The notes under the pieces: generated by a model | Databases searched by the model: none | Seen by the model: the letters and a program-made list of their open reading frames with translations, nothing else | What the model was told of the DNA's origin: nothing | Shown: in pieces, positions 18,285 through 26,634 of the stretch | How positions within the stretch are numbered: position 1 is the stretch's first letter | How the letters are laid out: the number at the start of each line of letters is the position of its first letter | Assembly (NCBI RefSeq): GCF_001724815.1 | Contig: NZ_MEDO01000003.1 | Coordinates: 62,001 to 126,000, forward strand | Direction: 5' to 3' | DNA length: 64,000 bases | DNA from: Arenimonas sp. SCN 70-307 | Lineage (GTDB): Bacteria > Pseudomonadota > Gammaproteobacteria > Xanthomonadales > Xanthomonadaceae | Made by a program: the position numbers and the translations under genes

Positions 18285-19751
18285 TCAGAGTTCGCCGAGG
18301 CCTTCGGCGGCGCCGGCGGGGCCGACCTGGAGCAGGCGCAGGGTGTTGGTGGCGCCATGCAGTTCCATGTGGTCGCCGCTGGTGATGATGACGCGGTCGC
18401 CCTCGGCAAGCAGGCCGAGCTCGAACAGGTGGCGGATGGCGCCGCGGGCGGCCTCGCGGGTGGCCTTGCCGGCGCTGTCGTAGTTGATCGGGAACACGTC
18501 GCGCACCAGGGCCATGCGGCGGCGCGCGCCGTCGTGGCGCGAAAGGCCGTAGATCGGCACCGAGGAGCGGAAGCGCGACAGGTAGCGGGCCGTGCCGCCC
18601 GACTCGGTGAGCGCGATGATCGCGCGCACCTGGATGTGCTCGGTGAGGAACATGCTGGCCATCGCGATGGCCTGGTCGGCGCGCTGCAGGTTGCGCGGCG
18701 CCTTCTCGAAGTCGGTGTCGTGGTCGAACTGCCGCTCGGCGCCCAGGCAGATGCGCACCATCGCCTCCACCGCCTTCACCGGGTAGCTGCCCGAGGCCGT
18801 TTCGGCCGAGAGCATCACCGCGTCGGTGCCATCGATGACCGAGTTGGCCACGTCCAGCACCTCGGCGCGGGTCGGGATCGGGTTGTCGACCATCGACTGC
18901 AGCATCTGCGTCGCGGTGATGACCGTGCGGTTGAGCTCGAGCGCCGTGCGGATGATCTTCTTTTGCAGGCCCGGCAGCTCGGCGTCGCCGATCTCCACGC
19001 CCAGGTCGCCGCGCGCCACCATCACCACGTCCGAGGCCTGGGTGATCTCGACCAGGTTCTCGATGGCCTCGGCGCGCTCGATCTTGGCCACCATGAAGGC
19101 GTCCGAGCCGGCGGCGCGGGCCAGCGCGCGCGCCTCGTCCATGTCGGCCGCCGAGCGGCAGAACGACACCGCGATGAAGTCCACGCCCAGCTCCGCGGCG
19201 ATGCGGATGTGCGCCTTGTCCTGGTCGGTCAGCGCGCCCAGCGACAGCCCGCCGCCGAGGCGGTTGAGGCCCTTGCGGTTCGACAGCACGCCGTCGGTGA
19301 GCACGCGCGTGCGGATGTTCGGGCCCTCGATGGCCAGCACCTCGACCGCCATCAGGCCGTCGTCGAGCAGCAGGGTATCGCCCGGGTGCACGTCGTTGAC
19401 CAGGCCCAGGTAGCTCACGCCGACCTGGCGGGCGTCACCGTCGGGGGCGTCGGCGCGGCAGACCAGGGTGAACTCCTGGCCGGCGGAGAGCACCACCTTG
19501 CCTTCCTCGAACTTCTCGATGCGGATCTTCGGGCCCTGCAGGTCGGCCAGGATGCCGACCTCGCGGCCCAGCTTCGCCGCCGCGGCGCGCACCGCCGCCA
19601 CGCGCGCGGCGTGGTGCTCGGGGCTGCCGTGGCTGAAGTTCAGGCGCACCACGTTCACGCCGGCGCGCACGAGCTCGTCGAGCACGCCCGGGGCGTCGGT
19701 GGCGGGGCCGAGGGTGGCGAGGATCTTGGTGCGGCGCAGCGTCTGGCTCAT
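18285..19751 (-). CDS. pyk: Pyruvate kinase
   Basis: A 488-residue enzyme converting phosphoenolpyruvate and ADP to pyruvate and ATP. The N-terminal RRTKILATLGPA, NFSHGSPEHH, the Mg/K site MVARGDLGVEI and the C-terminal domain are complete. The ATG at 19751 (MSQTLRRTK) starts the conserved sequence although no strong ribosome site precedes it. It lies 54 nt after the HAD phosphatase gene in the minus-strand glycolytic group. Confidence 0.96.
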   Translation of the reverse strand: MSQTLRRTKILATLGPATDAPGVLDELVRAGVNVVRLNFSHGSPEHHAARVAAVRAAAAKLGREVGILADLQGPKIRIEKFEEGKVVLSAGQEFTLVCRADAPDGDARQVGVSYLGLVNDVHPGDTLLLDDGLMAVEVLAIEGPNIRTRVLTDGVLSNRKGLNRLGGGLSLGALTDQDKAHIRIAAELGVDFIAVSFCRSAADMDEARALARAAGSDAFMVAKIERAEAIENLVEITQASDVVMVARGDLGVEIGDAELPGLQKKIIRTALELNRTVITATQMLQSMVDNPIPTRAEVLDVANSVIDGTDAVMLSAETASGSYPVKAVEAMVRICLGAERQFDHDTDFEKAPRNLQRADQAIAMASMFLTEHIQVRAIIALTESGGTARYLSRFRSSVPIYGLSRHDGARRRMALVRDVFPINYDSAGKATREAARGAIRHLFELGLLAEGDRVIITSGDHMELHGATNTLRLLQVGPAGAAEGLGEL

Positions 19752-19805
19752 GGCATGGCATGTGGTCGTGATGCCCACACGCTAGCACACCGCCGTGGCG
19801 GCGAA

Positions 19806-20441
19806 TCAGCCGAAAAGCGCGGCCAACTCCCGCGGCGTAGCGGCCAGGCGGGTGGCGCCGGCGGCGCGCAGCTCCACCTCGCCGCCGAAGCCCCAGAGCA
19901 CGCCCACCGACGGCATGCCGTGGTGGCGCGCGCCGTCGATGTCCATGTGCCGGTCGCCGATCATCCAGCAGCCCTCGGGCGACAGGCCCAGGCGGCCCAG
20001 CGCTTCGCCGATAAGCTCGGGCTTGTGGCTCAGTCGGCCGCAGGGCGTGGCGCCGGTGACGTCCTCGAACAGGTGGCCGAAGGGCAGGTGCCCGATGATG
20101 CGGCGCGCGTGCGGCTCGTTCTTGGCCGTCACCACCGCCAGCCGGTGGCCGGCGGCGGCGAGTCCGGCGAGCGTGTCGCCGATGCCCTCGTAGACCTCGT
20201 GCTCGAGCCAGCCGTGGGTCTCGAAGCGCTCGCGGTAGAACTCCACCGCGCGCTCGGTGCGCGCGGCGTCGCCGAGCAGCGGGCCGAAGCTGTCGCGCAG
20301 CGGCGGTCCGATCCAGCGGCGCAGCGCCTCGGGCGGCGGCACTGGTTCGCCCAGGCGCTCGAAGGCGTGGGCGACGCAGCGGGTGATGCCGACGGCCGAG
20401 TCGATCAGGGTGCCGTCGAGGTCGAACAGCAGGGTCGCCAC
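19806..20441 (-). CDS. HAD-superfamily phosphatase (phosphoglycolate phosphatase-like)
   Basis: A 211-residue HAD hydrolase with motif I FDLDGTLIDS (nucleophile D7, D9), a four-helix cap, motif II threonine in AVVTAKN, a lysine in SHKPELI and motif IV GDRHMDIDGA. It starts one base beyond the pgk stop, so the two are co-transcribed and probably coupled. Relatives remove 2-phosphoglycolate; the exact substrate is not determinable. Confidence 0.88.
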   Translation of the reverse strand: MATLLFDLDGTLIDSAVGITRCVAHAFERLGEPVPPPEALRRWIGPPLRDSFGPLLGDAARTERAVEFYRERFETHGWLEHEVYEGIGDTLAGLAAAGHRLAVVTAKNEPHARRIIGHLPFGHLFEDVTGATPCGRLSHKPELIGEALGRLGLSPEGCWMIGDRHMDIDGARHHGMPSVGVLWGFGGEVELRAAGATRLAATPRELAALFG

Positions 20442-20442
20442 C

Positions 20443-21618
20443 TCAGGCCGCGCGCGCCTTGAGCGCCGCGACCGCCGGCAGTTCCTTGCCCTCGCAGAAC
20501 TCGAGGAAGGCGCCGCCGCCGGTGCTGATGTAGCTGATGCCCGACTCGACGCCGTACTTGTCCACCGCGGCCAGCGTGTCGCCGCCGCCGGCGATCGAGA
20601 AGGCGTCCGAGGCGGCGATGGCGCGGGCCAGGGTCTCGGTGCCCTTGCCGAAGGCGTCGAACTCGAACACGCCCACCGGGCCGTTCCAGATCACGCTGCC
20701 GGCCTTGGCGATCATCGCGGCGTAGCGCGCGGCGGTGTCGGGGCCGATGTCGAGGATCATGTCGTCGGCGCCGACCTCGGACACCGGCTTCACCGTCGCC
20801 GGCGCATCGGCGGCAAAGGCCGGGGCGACGACCACGTCGGTGGGCAGCGGGATGTCGGCGCCGCGGGCCTGGGCGTCGGCGATGATCTGGCGCGCGGTGT
20901 CGAGCAGGTCGGCCTCGCACAGCGACTTGCCGACCGGGTGGCCCATGGCGGCGATGAAGGTGTTGGCGATGCCGCCGCCGACGATCAGCTGGTCCACCTT
21001 CGACACCAGGTTCGAGAGCAGCTCGAGCTTGGTGCTGACCTTGGAACCGGCGACGATGGCCATCAGCGGCCGCGCCGGCGCGTGCAGGGCCTTGGCCAGC
21101 GCATCGAGCTCGGCCATCAGCAGCGGGCCGCCGCAGGCGACCCTGGCGAAGCGGATGGCGCCGTGGGTGGAGGCCTGGGCGCGATGCGCGGTGCCGAAGG
21201 CGTCCATCACGAACACGTCGCAGAGCGCGGCGTACTTGCGCGCCAGCGCCTCGTCGTCTGACTTCTCGCCGACGTTCATGCGGCAGTTCTCCAGCAACAC
21301 CAGCTGGCCCGGCCGGACGTCCACGCCGTCCACCCAGTCCTTGACCAGCGGCACCTCGCGGCCCAGCAGCTCGCCCAGGCGCGCGGCGACCGGCGCCAGC
21401 GAATCCTCGGCGGTCCAGGTGCCCTCCTTCGGGCGGCCCAGGTGCGAAGTGACCATCACGGCCGCGCCCTTCTCCAGCGCCAGCTTCATCGTCGGCAGGG
21501 CGGCGGTGATGCGCTGCTCGGAGGTGATGCGGCCGTCCTTGACCGGCACGTTGAGGTCTTCGCGGATCAGCACGCGCTTGCCGGCCAGGTCGAGGTCGGC
21601 CATGCGGAGGATGGACAT
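20443..21618 (-). CDS. pgk: Phosphoglycerate kinase
   Basis: A 391-residue two-domain kinase interconverting 1,3-bisphosphoglycerate and 3-phosphoglycerate with [26 protein letters not shown], the hinge KVSTKLELL and the C-terminal GGGDTLAA nucleotide site are present. The start [11 protein letters not shown] at 21618 is supported by GGAG about six bases upstream. It is first of the pgk-HAD-pyk-aldolase set. gapA, its usual neighbour, lies about 11 kb away beyond the inserted element. Confidence 0.97.
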   Translation of the reverse strand: MSILRMADLDLAGKRVLIREDLNVPVKDGRITSEQRITAALPTMKLALEKGAAVMVTSHLGRPKEGTWTAEDSLAPVAARLGELLGREVPLVKDWVDGVDVRPGQLVLLENCRMNVGEKSDDEALARKYAALCDVFVMDAFGTAHRAQASTHGAIRFARVACGGPLLMAELDALAKALHAPARPLMAIVAGSKVSTKLELLSNLVSKVDQLIVGGGIANTFIAAMGHPVGKSLCEADLLDTARQIIADAQARGADIPLPTDVVVAPAFAADAPATVKPVSEVGADDMILDIGPDTAARYAAMIAKAGSVIWNGPVGVFEFDAFGKGTETLARAIAASDAFSIAGGGDTLAAVDKYGVESGISYISTGGGAFLEFCEGKELPAVAALKARAA

Positions 21619-21705
21619 GGGGGGCTCCGGGATCGGGTAAGACGCCATTTTCCCCCGCGCGGGCCGGTGGCGGCAAACGCGCCGGGCGCGTGGGACAATG
21701 CCGGC

Positions 21706-22263
21706 ATGGACGCCCCGACCCCACTGCCCGTGCTCGAAGGCCAGGCCGTGCGCCTGCGGCCGCTGCGCGAGGCGGACGCGGACGCGCTGTTCGCGCTCTA
21801 CGGCGACCCGGCCGTGTGCCGCTACTGGAGCTTCGCGCCCTGGACCGAGCCGGCCCAGGCCCGCGCCTGGCTGGCCGAGCGCATGGGCTGGCGGCCGCCG
21901 GCCACCTACGGCTGGGCCCTGGCCGACCGCGACGACGACCGGCTGCTGGGCACGGTGAGCCTGTTTTCGCTCAGCGCGCCCAACCGCCGCGCCGAGCTCG
22001 GCTATTCGCTGCTGCCGGCGTGCCAGGGCCGCGGCCTGGCCCGCGAAGCGGTGCGCCTTGCCCTGGACTTCGGCTTCGGCCCGCTGGCGCTCGAGCGCGT
22101 GGAGGCCGACGTGGACCCGCGCAACGAACCCTCCTGGCGCCTGCTCGAGCATTTCGGCTTCCGTCGCGAGGGCCTGCTGCGCAACCGCTGGCGCGTGGGC
22201 GACACCTTCGCCGACTCATGGATCTACGGGCTGCTGGGCAGCGAGTACGGGAGGGCCGCATGA
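21706..22263 (+). CDS. GNAT acetyltransferase, RimJ/RimL type
   Basis: A 185-residue GNAT protein. [20 protein letters not shown] begins the fold, the acetyl-CoA loop is seen in [19 protein letters not shown], and EVDPRN-like/[14 protein letters not shown] segments complete it. Relatives acetylate ribosomal proteins or small substrates. Its TGA overlaps the ATG of the next gene (ATGA), so it is translationally coupled to the tsaC-like gene. It is divergent from pgk. Confidence 0.9.
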   Translation: MDAPTPLPVLEGQAVRLRPLREADADALFALYGDPAVCRYWSFAPWTEPAQARAWLAERMGWRPPATYGWALADRDDDRLLGTVSLFSLSAPNRRAELGYSLLPACQGRGLAREAVRLALDFGFGPLALERVEADVDPRNEPSWRLLEHFGFRREGLLRNRWRVGDTFADSWIYGLLGSEYGRAA

Positions 22264-23228
22264 GCCTGGAGCTCGGACCTGCGCTGGATGCCCTGCGTCG
22301 CGGCGAGGCCATCGGCCTGCCCACCGAAACGGTGTACGGCCTGGCGGCCGATGCCTCCCGGCCCGAGGCGGTGCGGCGCATCTTCGCGCTCAAGGGCCGG
22401 CCGGCCGACCACCCGCTGATCGTGCACGTGGCGGGCGCCGGGGCCATCGACGACTGGGCGCTGGACGTGCCGCCCGCGGCGCGGGCCCTGGCCGCGGCCT
22501 TCTGGCCCGGGCCGCTCACGCTGATCCTGCGCAAGCGCCCGAGCGTGCCGCCGGAAGTGACCGGCGGCCAGGACACCGTCGGCCTGCGCTGCCCCGACCA
22601 CCCGGTGGCCCTGGCCCTGCTGCGCGCCTTCGGCGGCGGCCTGGCGGCGCCGTCGGCCAACCGCTTCGGCCACGTCAGCCCGACCCGCGCCGCGCACGTG
22701 CGCGCCGAGTTCGGCGACGCGGTGCCCGTGGTGCTCGAGGGCGGCGAGTGCGCGGTGGGCATCGAAAGCACGATCGTCGACCTGTCCGGCGCCACCCCGC
22801 GCATCCTGCGCCCGGGCATGCTGGGCCGCGAGCGCATCGAGGCCATCATCGGACCGGTGCAGGCGGGCGTTGCCGGCGACAGCCCGCGCGCCTCGGGCAC
22901 GCTCGACGCGCATTACGCGCCACGCACGCCGCTGTTGCTGCTGCCGCGCACCGCGCTGGCCGACGAGGCCACGCAGCAGCAGGTGCTGGGCAAGGCCGTG
23001 CAGGTGCTGGCGCTGGGCCAGCTGCCCGAAGGCGCGCCCGGCCTGGCCCTGCCGGCCACGCCCGCGGGCTACGCGCACGAGCTTTACGCCGCGCTGCGCG
23101 AACTCGACGGCCGTGCCGCCAACCTGCTGCTGGCCGAGCGCCCGCCGGAAACCGACGACTGGCTGGCCATCCACGACCGCCTGCGCCGCTCGGCCGCCGG
23201 CGCCGGCCTGGACGCGGAACCCACGTGA
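22260..23228 (+). CDS. L-threonylcarbamoyladenylate synthase (Sua5-type, with C-terminal domain)
   Basis: A 322-residue YrdC/Sua5 protein that makes threonylcarbamoyl-AMP for t6A37 in tRNA. The YrdC core (about 1-200) shows GEAIGLPTETVYGLAADA, the KGRPADHPLIVHV loop and SANRFGHVSPT. The tail (about 215-322), beginning GTLDAHYAPRTPL, is the Sua5 domain, which short TsaC lacks. It overlaps both neighbours (ATGA before, GTGA after), forming a coupled three-gene operon. Confidence 0.93.
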   Translation: MSLELGPALDALRRGEAIGLPTETVYGLAADASRPEAVRRIFALKGRPADHPLIVHVAGAGAIDDWALDVPPAARALAAAFWPGPLTLILRKRPSVPPEVTGGQDTVGLRCPDHPVALALLRAFGGGLAAPSANRFGHVSPTRAAHVRAEFGDAVPVVLEGGECAVGIESTIVDLSGATPRILRPGMLGRERIEAIIGPVQAGVAGDSPRASGTLDAHYAPRTPLLLLPRTALADEATQQQVLGKAVQVLALGQLPEGAPGLALPATPAGYAHELYAALRELDGRAANLLLAERPPETDDWLAIHDRLRRSAAGAGLDAEPT

Positions 23229-23860
23229 GCCGCACGGGCTGGCGCGCGCTCTTCGCCGCCCTGCCCGACGGCCTGACCGCAGCCGCCTTCATGGCGGTCT
23301 GGATTTCGCCCTTCGTCTTCGGCGAAGCCGGCGTGCGCACCGCGATGCTGGTGATGCTGCTGGAGTTCTTCCTCATCCACGCCACCGGTTTTTTCACCGC
23401 TTTCGTGATGGCGCCCGGGCTGGCGCGCGGCAGGCGCGTGGCGGCCATCCTGGGCCTGTCGCTGTTCTACCTGCTGATGATCGGCGCGCTGGCCAGCAGT
23501 TTCGGCGAGTGGTGGCCACTGCTGGCCTTCGGCTGGCTGGTGGCCGCCAAGCTGGCCTGGGTATACGCGCGCCGCCCCGCGGGCGACGAGGAGGACGACC
23601 GCGGCGCGATCGCCTGGGCCGGCTCGGGCGTGGCCTATGTGCTCGGCGCCTTCGCCACCGCCGTGCCGCCGGTTCCCCGCCTGGGCATGACCGAAACCCT
23701 GCAGCCCGGCTTCGGCCTGGGCGACGACGCCGGCGGCCTGTGGATGGACGAGCCCCAGCGCGTGATCGCCTTCGGCGTCCTCTACTTCGGCCTGCTCTGC
23801 CTCGGCAAACTCCTCGCCGCCCTGTTCGGCGGCGAAAAAAAACCCCGGCCGGAGCCCTAG
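23225..23860 (+). CDS. Multi-pass membrane protein, unknown function; 3' end altered by mobile-element insertion
   Basis: A 211-residue protein with about five hydrophobic segments and a cytoplasmic lysine-rich end. The start is GTG, overlapping the tsaC-like stop (GTGA). The final codons are hybrid: the mobile element begins at 23857, so the last proline codon and the TAG come from the element. Joining the host sequences across the element predicts that the original protein ended EPGSLV with a TAG now at 32843-32845, four residues longer. I do not recognise the family. Confidence 0.75.
   Translation: MSRTGWRALFAALPDGLTAAAFMAVWISPFVFGEAGVRTAMLVMLLEFFLIHATGFFTAFVMAPGLARGRRVAAILGLSLFYLLMIGALASSFGEWWPLLAFGWLVAAKLAWVYARRPAGDEEDDRGAIAWAGSGVAYVLGAFATAVPPVPRLGMTETLQPGFGLGDDAGGLWMDEPQRVIAFGVLYFGLLCLGKLLAALFGGEKKPRPEP
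23848..23856. repeat. Target-site duplication, left copy (GCCGGAGCC)
   Basis: The nine bases GCCGGAGCC immediately before the left terminal repeat are identical to the nine bases immediately after the right terminal repeat (32821-32829). The copy lies in the 3' end of the membrane-protein gene, just after CCCCG and an A8 run. Confidence 0.88.
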
Positions 23861-23879
23861 GCGTTCACTTAATGTGTTG
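23857..23879. repeat. Left terminal inverted repeat
   Basis: It starts CTAGGCGTTCA, then C, TTAA, TG and TGTTG. Compared with the reverse complement of the right end, mismatches occur only at repeat position 12 (C/A) and positions 17-18 (TG/CA). It also supplies the TAG stop of the disrupted membrane-protein gene. Confidence 0.85.
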
Positions 23880-23892
23880 AAATACCCTTTCG

Positions 23893-23923
23893 GCGGCGCC
23901 CTTCCCGGGCGCCGCGCTTTTTT
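23893..23923 (+). terminator. Intrinsic terminator just inside the left end of the element
   Basis: GCGGCGCCC (23893-23901) pairs with GGGCGCCGC (23907-23915) and is followed by GC and six T. It lies inside the element, upstream of its first gene, and should stop transcription entering from the host tsaC operon, whose own terminator was split by the insertion. Confidence 0.85.
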
Positions 23924-23934
23924 GGGGCGCCGGA

Positions 23935-25647
23935 ATGGCTGGGAAGGGTAGATCGCGCGATACACACTGGTGTCCGCCAGCGGTCGACGGCATCAACGTT
24001 AACGGCTGCCGTTCGCCCAGGTGCGATAACTTCGGGGTTCCTCCCACGCCTCGCGCCTCCAGGCGGCGCGTCGACGCCGAAGCTAACGGATACACGCGCT
24101 ACGGAACTGGTGATGGTCCGCTTGGCAACATCGGATTGAAGTGTGGCCGGTGCGGCTCGGTCACCACGATGCTCAACAATGCAGCGATCGCCGAGGAGCT
24201 GTCTCGCTTCTCGATCCCGGTGAAGCAGCCGGCCTGTCGGACTCCAACCTGCGAGAACGCAGGCGTCGCTGCCCCTGGCTACTCCAGTCGATATCAATTG
24301 TTCGGGCGCACGAAGGCAGGGTCGCCACGGTGGCGCTGCCGCGCGTGTGGCTCGACCTGTTCGGCTTCGAATCGCGGGGGCCATCGACTGCGCCTTCCCA
24401 CGGCCAGCGAAGACGTCCTGCGCCTGCTCGTCAACAAGGTACCGATGCGACGAATCTGCGAAGTCGCGGACGTCAATCCCCAGGTGCTTTATAACCGCAT
24501 CTCGCGTCTGGCCGCGCAGTTGCGTGCCCTGTCGGCGCACTACGAGGCGACCGGCGCCCCTGGGCCGCGCTGGAATCGCCTGCATCTGAGTACTGATCGC
24601 CAGACTCACACCTTGAACTGGGGAACGGCGCTGGAACGCCAACCCATCACACTGCAAGCCATTGCCACAGCGGAGGTCTTATCTGGCTATGTGGTAGCCC
24701 AGCACCTCAACTACGACCCTGACGCCAATCCCCGGGCAACGGAGCTGCTTGCCTACGCGGCGGGGGATCCTGAGCGGCGGCCGGCCTTTCGCAAGTATGC
24801 GCGGCTTTGGCTTCCTTACGAGTCAGCGAGTGATGGTGAGTCGACGCAAACCAAGAGCGCCTCGGAACTGCGGGTGCCAGGCGTTGGCGGCATCGTGCAC
24901 GAGAACTACACGATGGCGGCGCACTTGCAGGCCCTCAAGCCGTGGGTGGCGCAAGCAAGCTACGTGCAGTTCAGCCTGGATCTGGACCCCTTGTTGGACC
25001 GCCTCTGTCTTCTGACCTTCTCCGAGCGCGTACGCGAAGGAACCCTTGATGCCTATCTGGTGCGCATCAACAAGGACATGACGGTGTCCCAGCGGAAACA
25101 GGCGCTGGCCGAAGCCGAAGCGGAGCTTGGTCACCTGCGGAGCAGGTGGCCTCAGTTGGCGGACAGCGACGTGATTCGGGCCATCTTGGCGGAGCGATTC
25201 GACGAGGCGAGGGTGCAGGGGACACCCCCAGGCCGCGTCTGGATCAGGCACCCCTTCCCGACCATGAGCGAGCCCCAGCGGTCGGTTCAGCCATTGACGG
25301 ACGACAGCCGGCGTCCAGACGCCCAGCTGGTGGCAGGCATGGCCCGCGCAACCTTGCGAGCGATGGATCGCTACTTCATGCAGGTTCGGCGCAAGATCAA
25401 TGTCCTGGAGCGTCCCATCCACAGCGCCAGTTCCAGCGGCCGTGCGTGGCATGGGTACAACGCCTACAGCCCCCGTGTTGTCGCGGAGACACTGGACATC
25501 TTCCGGGTGGTCTACAACTTCCACCTGCGCGGCAAAGACGGCAAAACACCGGCGCAGCGATTGGGTCTAGCTGACCGGCCGTTTTCGCTAGCCGACCTGT
25601 GCGAGAGCTCGCCGGTAGCTTATTCGCTACCGCCGGGCAGGAAGTAG
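23935..25647 (+). CDS. Double zinc-ribbon, DDE-type transposase-like protein (570 aa)
   Basis: Two N-terminal zinc ribbons are visible (C25/C30/C70/C73 and C101/C106/C135/C138; the second, RWRCRACGSTCS, resembles InsA-type fingers), then a helix-turn-helix (about 160-200) and an RNase H-like region. Candidate catalytic residues are D221 (LSTDRQTH), D349/D351 (FSLDLD) and E518 in VVAETLDIFRVVYNF, followed by an integrase-like GKTPAQRLGL. It is the first gene inside the element's left end, so it is the best transposase candidate. It is longer than IS1- or IS1595-type transposases and I cannot place it in a named family. The start is uncertain. Its 3' end overlaps the convergent WYL gene by 28 bp. 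Confidence 0.72.
   Translation: MAGKGRSRDTHWCPPAVDGINVNGCRSPRCDNFGVPPTPRASRRRVDAEANGYTRYGTGDGPLGNIGLKCGRCGSVTTMLNNAAIAEELSRFSIPVKQPACRTPTCENAGVAAPGYSSRYQLFGRTKAGSPRWRCRACGSTCSASNRGGHRLRLPTASEDVLRLLVNKVPMRRICEVADVNPQVLYNRISRLAAQLRALSAHYEATGAPGPRWNRLHLSTDRQTHTLNWGTALERQPITLQAIATAEVLSGYVVAQHLNYDPDANPRATELLAYAAGDPERRPAFRKYARLWLPYESASDGESTQTKSASELRVPGVGGIVHENYTMAAHLQALKPWVAQASYVQFSLDLDPLLDRLCLLTFSERVREGTLDAYLVRINKDMTVSQRKQALAEAEAELGHLRSRWPQLADSDVIRAILAERFDEARVQGTPPGRVWIRHPFPTMSEPQRSVQPLTDDSRRPDAQLVAGMARATLRAMDRYFMQVRRKINVLERPIHSASSSGRAWHGYNAYSPRVVAETLDIFRVVYNFHLRGKDGKTPAQRLGLADRPFSLADLCESSPVAYSLPPGRK
25613..25632. other. Hairpin in the overlapping 3' ends of the transposase-like and WYL genes
   Basis: CGGTAGC (25613-25619) pairs with GCTACCG (25626-25632) around a TTATTC loop. 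It spans the region where the two convergent coding sequences overlap. There is no T-tract, so termination is possible but not demonstrated. Confidence 0.45.
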
Positions 25648-26513
25648 GGTCGGAGTTCCGCCCGGTTGCGCAGCACGACCCAATGGGAACTCGGTGGAAC
25701 TGGCGGCTTGGCGTCCAGGCCGTAGCGCCTAAAGAAATGCCCGGCCAGGCACTGCCGCAGCTCGACCGACCACACCCACTGTTTGCCCGTCCGCTTCATG
25801 CCGAATTCCCGCGCGACCACCGCCTGCTGGTGCGCATTGAGCTTGGGATGAAGCACAACGTGAGCCGTTACATGCTTGTGCCAGCCCGAATCCTCGCTGG
25901 AGGGGACCGGAGAGCGGGCTTCGGACTTCCCCGCGTTGCTGATTCGAGCAATCACGAAGTTGCGGAAGCTTGACGATTCGCTGTCATAAGCCCGCACATA
26001 CCAGCGCAAGCCGGTGTTGAGCAGGGCATGCGGCCACAGGGTGCGTGTGCTGGGACCCTCAGCGCGCATAGCTAGGTACGTCACTGACAGGCCTTGCCCC
26101 TGATGGATGGCGCGCACGAGCTGCTTGAGTACCGCCCTGTCAATTCCCATCGCCGGTGACGGCAGGGCCCCGACCTGAACCGTGCCTCCCGTCAGCGGCA
26201 GCAGCGCCGCACCCTGGCTGTCGGCCCGAGCCTGCAGGAGGCTCAGGTACTCCGCCGGGTCATCTGAGGCAAATCGCGGCTTGAAGTTGGGGCCGGGGAC
26301 GTAGCCGCGCAGCTCGGGCCGGAAGTCGATCGCCTCCGGGAATCGGTCCAGGTAGTAGCGCATATCCCGCGTGACGTGATTGGGGGCGATGCGAAAGACA
26401 TCGGACACGCGTTGCCTACGAACCAGGCCCTCCCAGAGCAGAACAACCTCCACGAAACGCAGGCGCTCCTCGAGCGCGAACGCGGGCTGGCTGATGGCTG
26501 AGACAGTCCCCAT
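25620..26513 (-). CDS. WYL-domain transcriptional regulator (BrxR/CapW-like)
   Basis: The 297-residue protein has an N-terminal winged helix (about 12-75), a WYL domain (core VTYLAM at 144-149, PHALLNTGLRWYVRAYD at 161-177, FRNFVIARI at 183-191) and a C-terminal WCX-like domain (about 212-290). This is the BrxR/CapW layout, a family that represses BREX, CBASS and other defence operons. The gene is divergent from the methyltransferase-nuclease operon across 121 bp containing two dyads, so it probably represses that operon and itself. The residues after the canonical WYL positions differ (YLA), as in other family members. Confidence 0.88.
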   Translation of the reverse strand: MGTVSAISQPAFALEERLRFVEVVLLWEGLVRRQRVSDVFRIAPNHVTRDMRYYLDRFPEAIDFRPELRGYVPGPNFKPRFASDDPAEYLSLLQARADSQGAALLPLTGGTVQVGALPSPAMGIDRAVLKQLVRAIHQGQGLSVTYLAMRAEGPSTRTLWPHALLNTGLRWYVRAYDSESSSFRNFVIARISNAGKSEARSPVPSSEDSGWHKHVTAHVVLHPKLNAHQQAVVAREFGMKRTGKQWVWSVELRQCLAGHFFRRYGLDAKPPVPPSSHWVVLRNRAELRPYFLPGGSE

Positions 26514-26534
26514 GAAATATGTAGGTCCAATTAA

Positions 26535-26567
26535 ACACGTAGAGTCCGTGTATTGCGTATACTACGC
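26535..26567. promoter_or_regulatory. Candidate WYL-regulator operator dyads
   Basis: Between the divergent WYL and methyltransferase genes lie two inverted repeats: ACACG-N7-CGTGT (26535-26551) and GCGTA-TAC-TACGC (26555-26567). The second overlaps TATACT (26558-26563), a possible -10 box for the methyltransferase operon. The position suits autoregulation, but binding is inferred. Confidence 0.5.
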
Positions 26568-26634
26568 TAATGATGTATCTTGGCAAGCAGGGATTTTCCG
26601 GTACGGTTCAGTGAGGAAGGAGCTGGGCTCACAG

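Noticed and set aside
17737-18483. Short open frames with peptides such as SKTWMFSKSPHGW within the aldolase-pyk gap
   Set aside because: They are translations of the inverted repeats, appear in several frames on both strands, and have no ribosome sites or family match.
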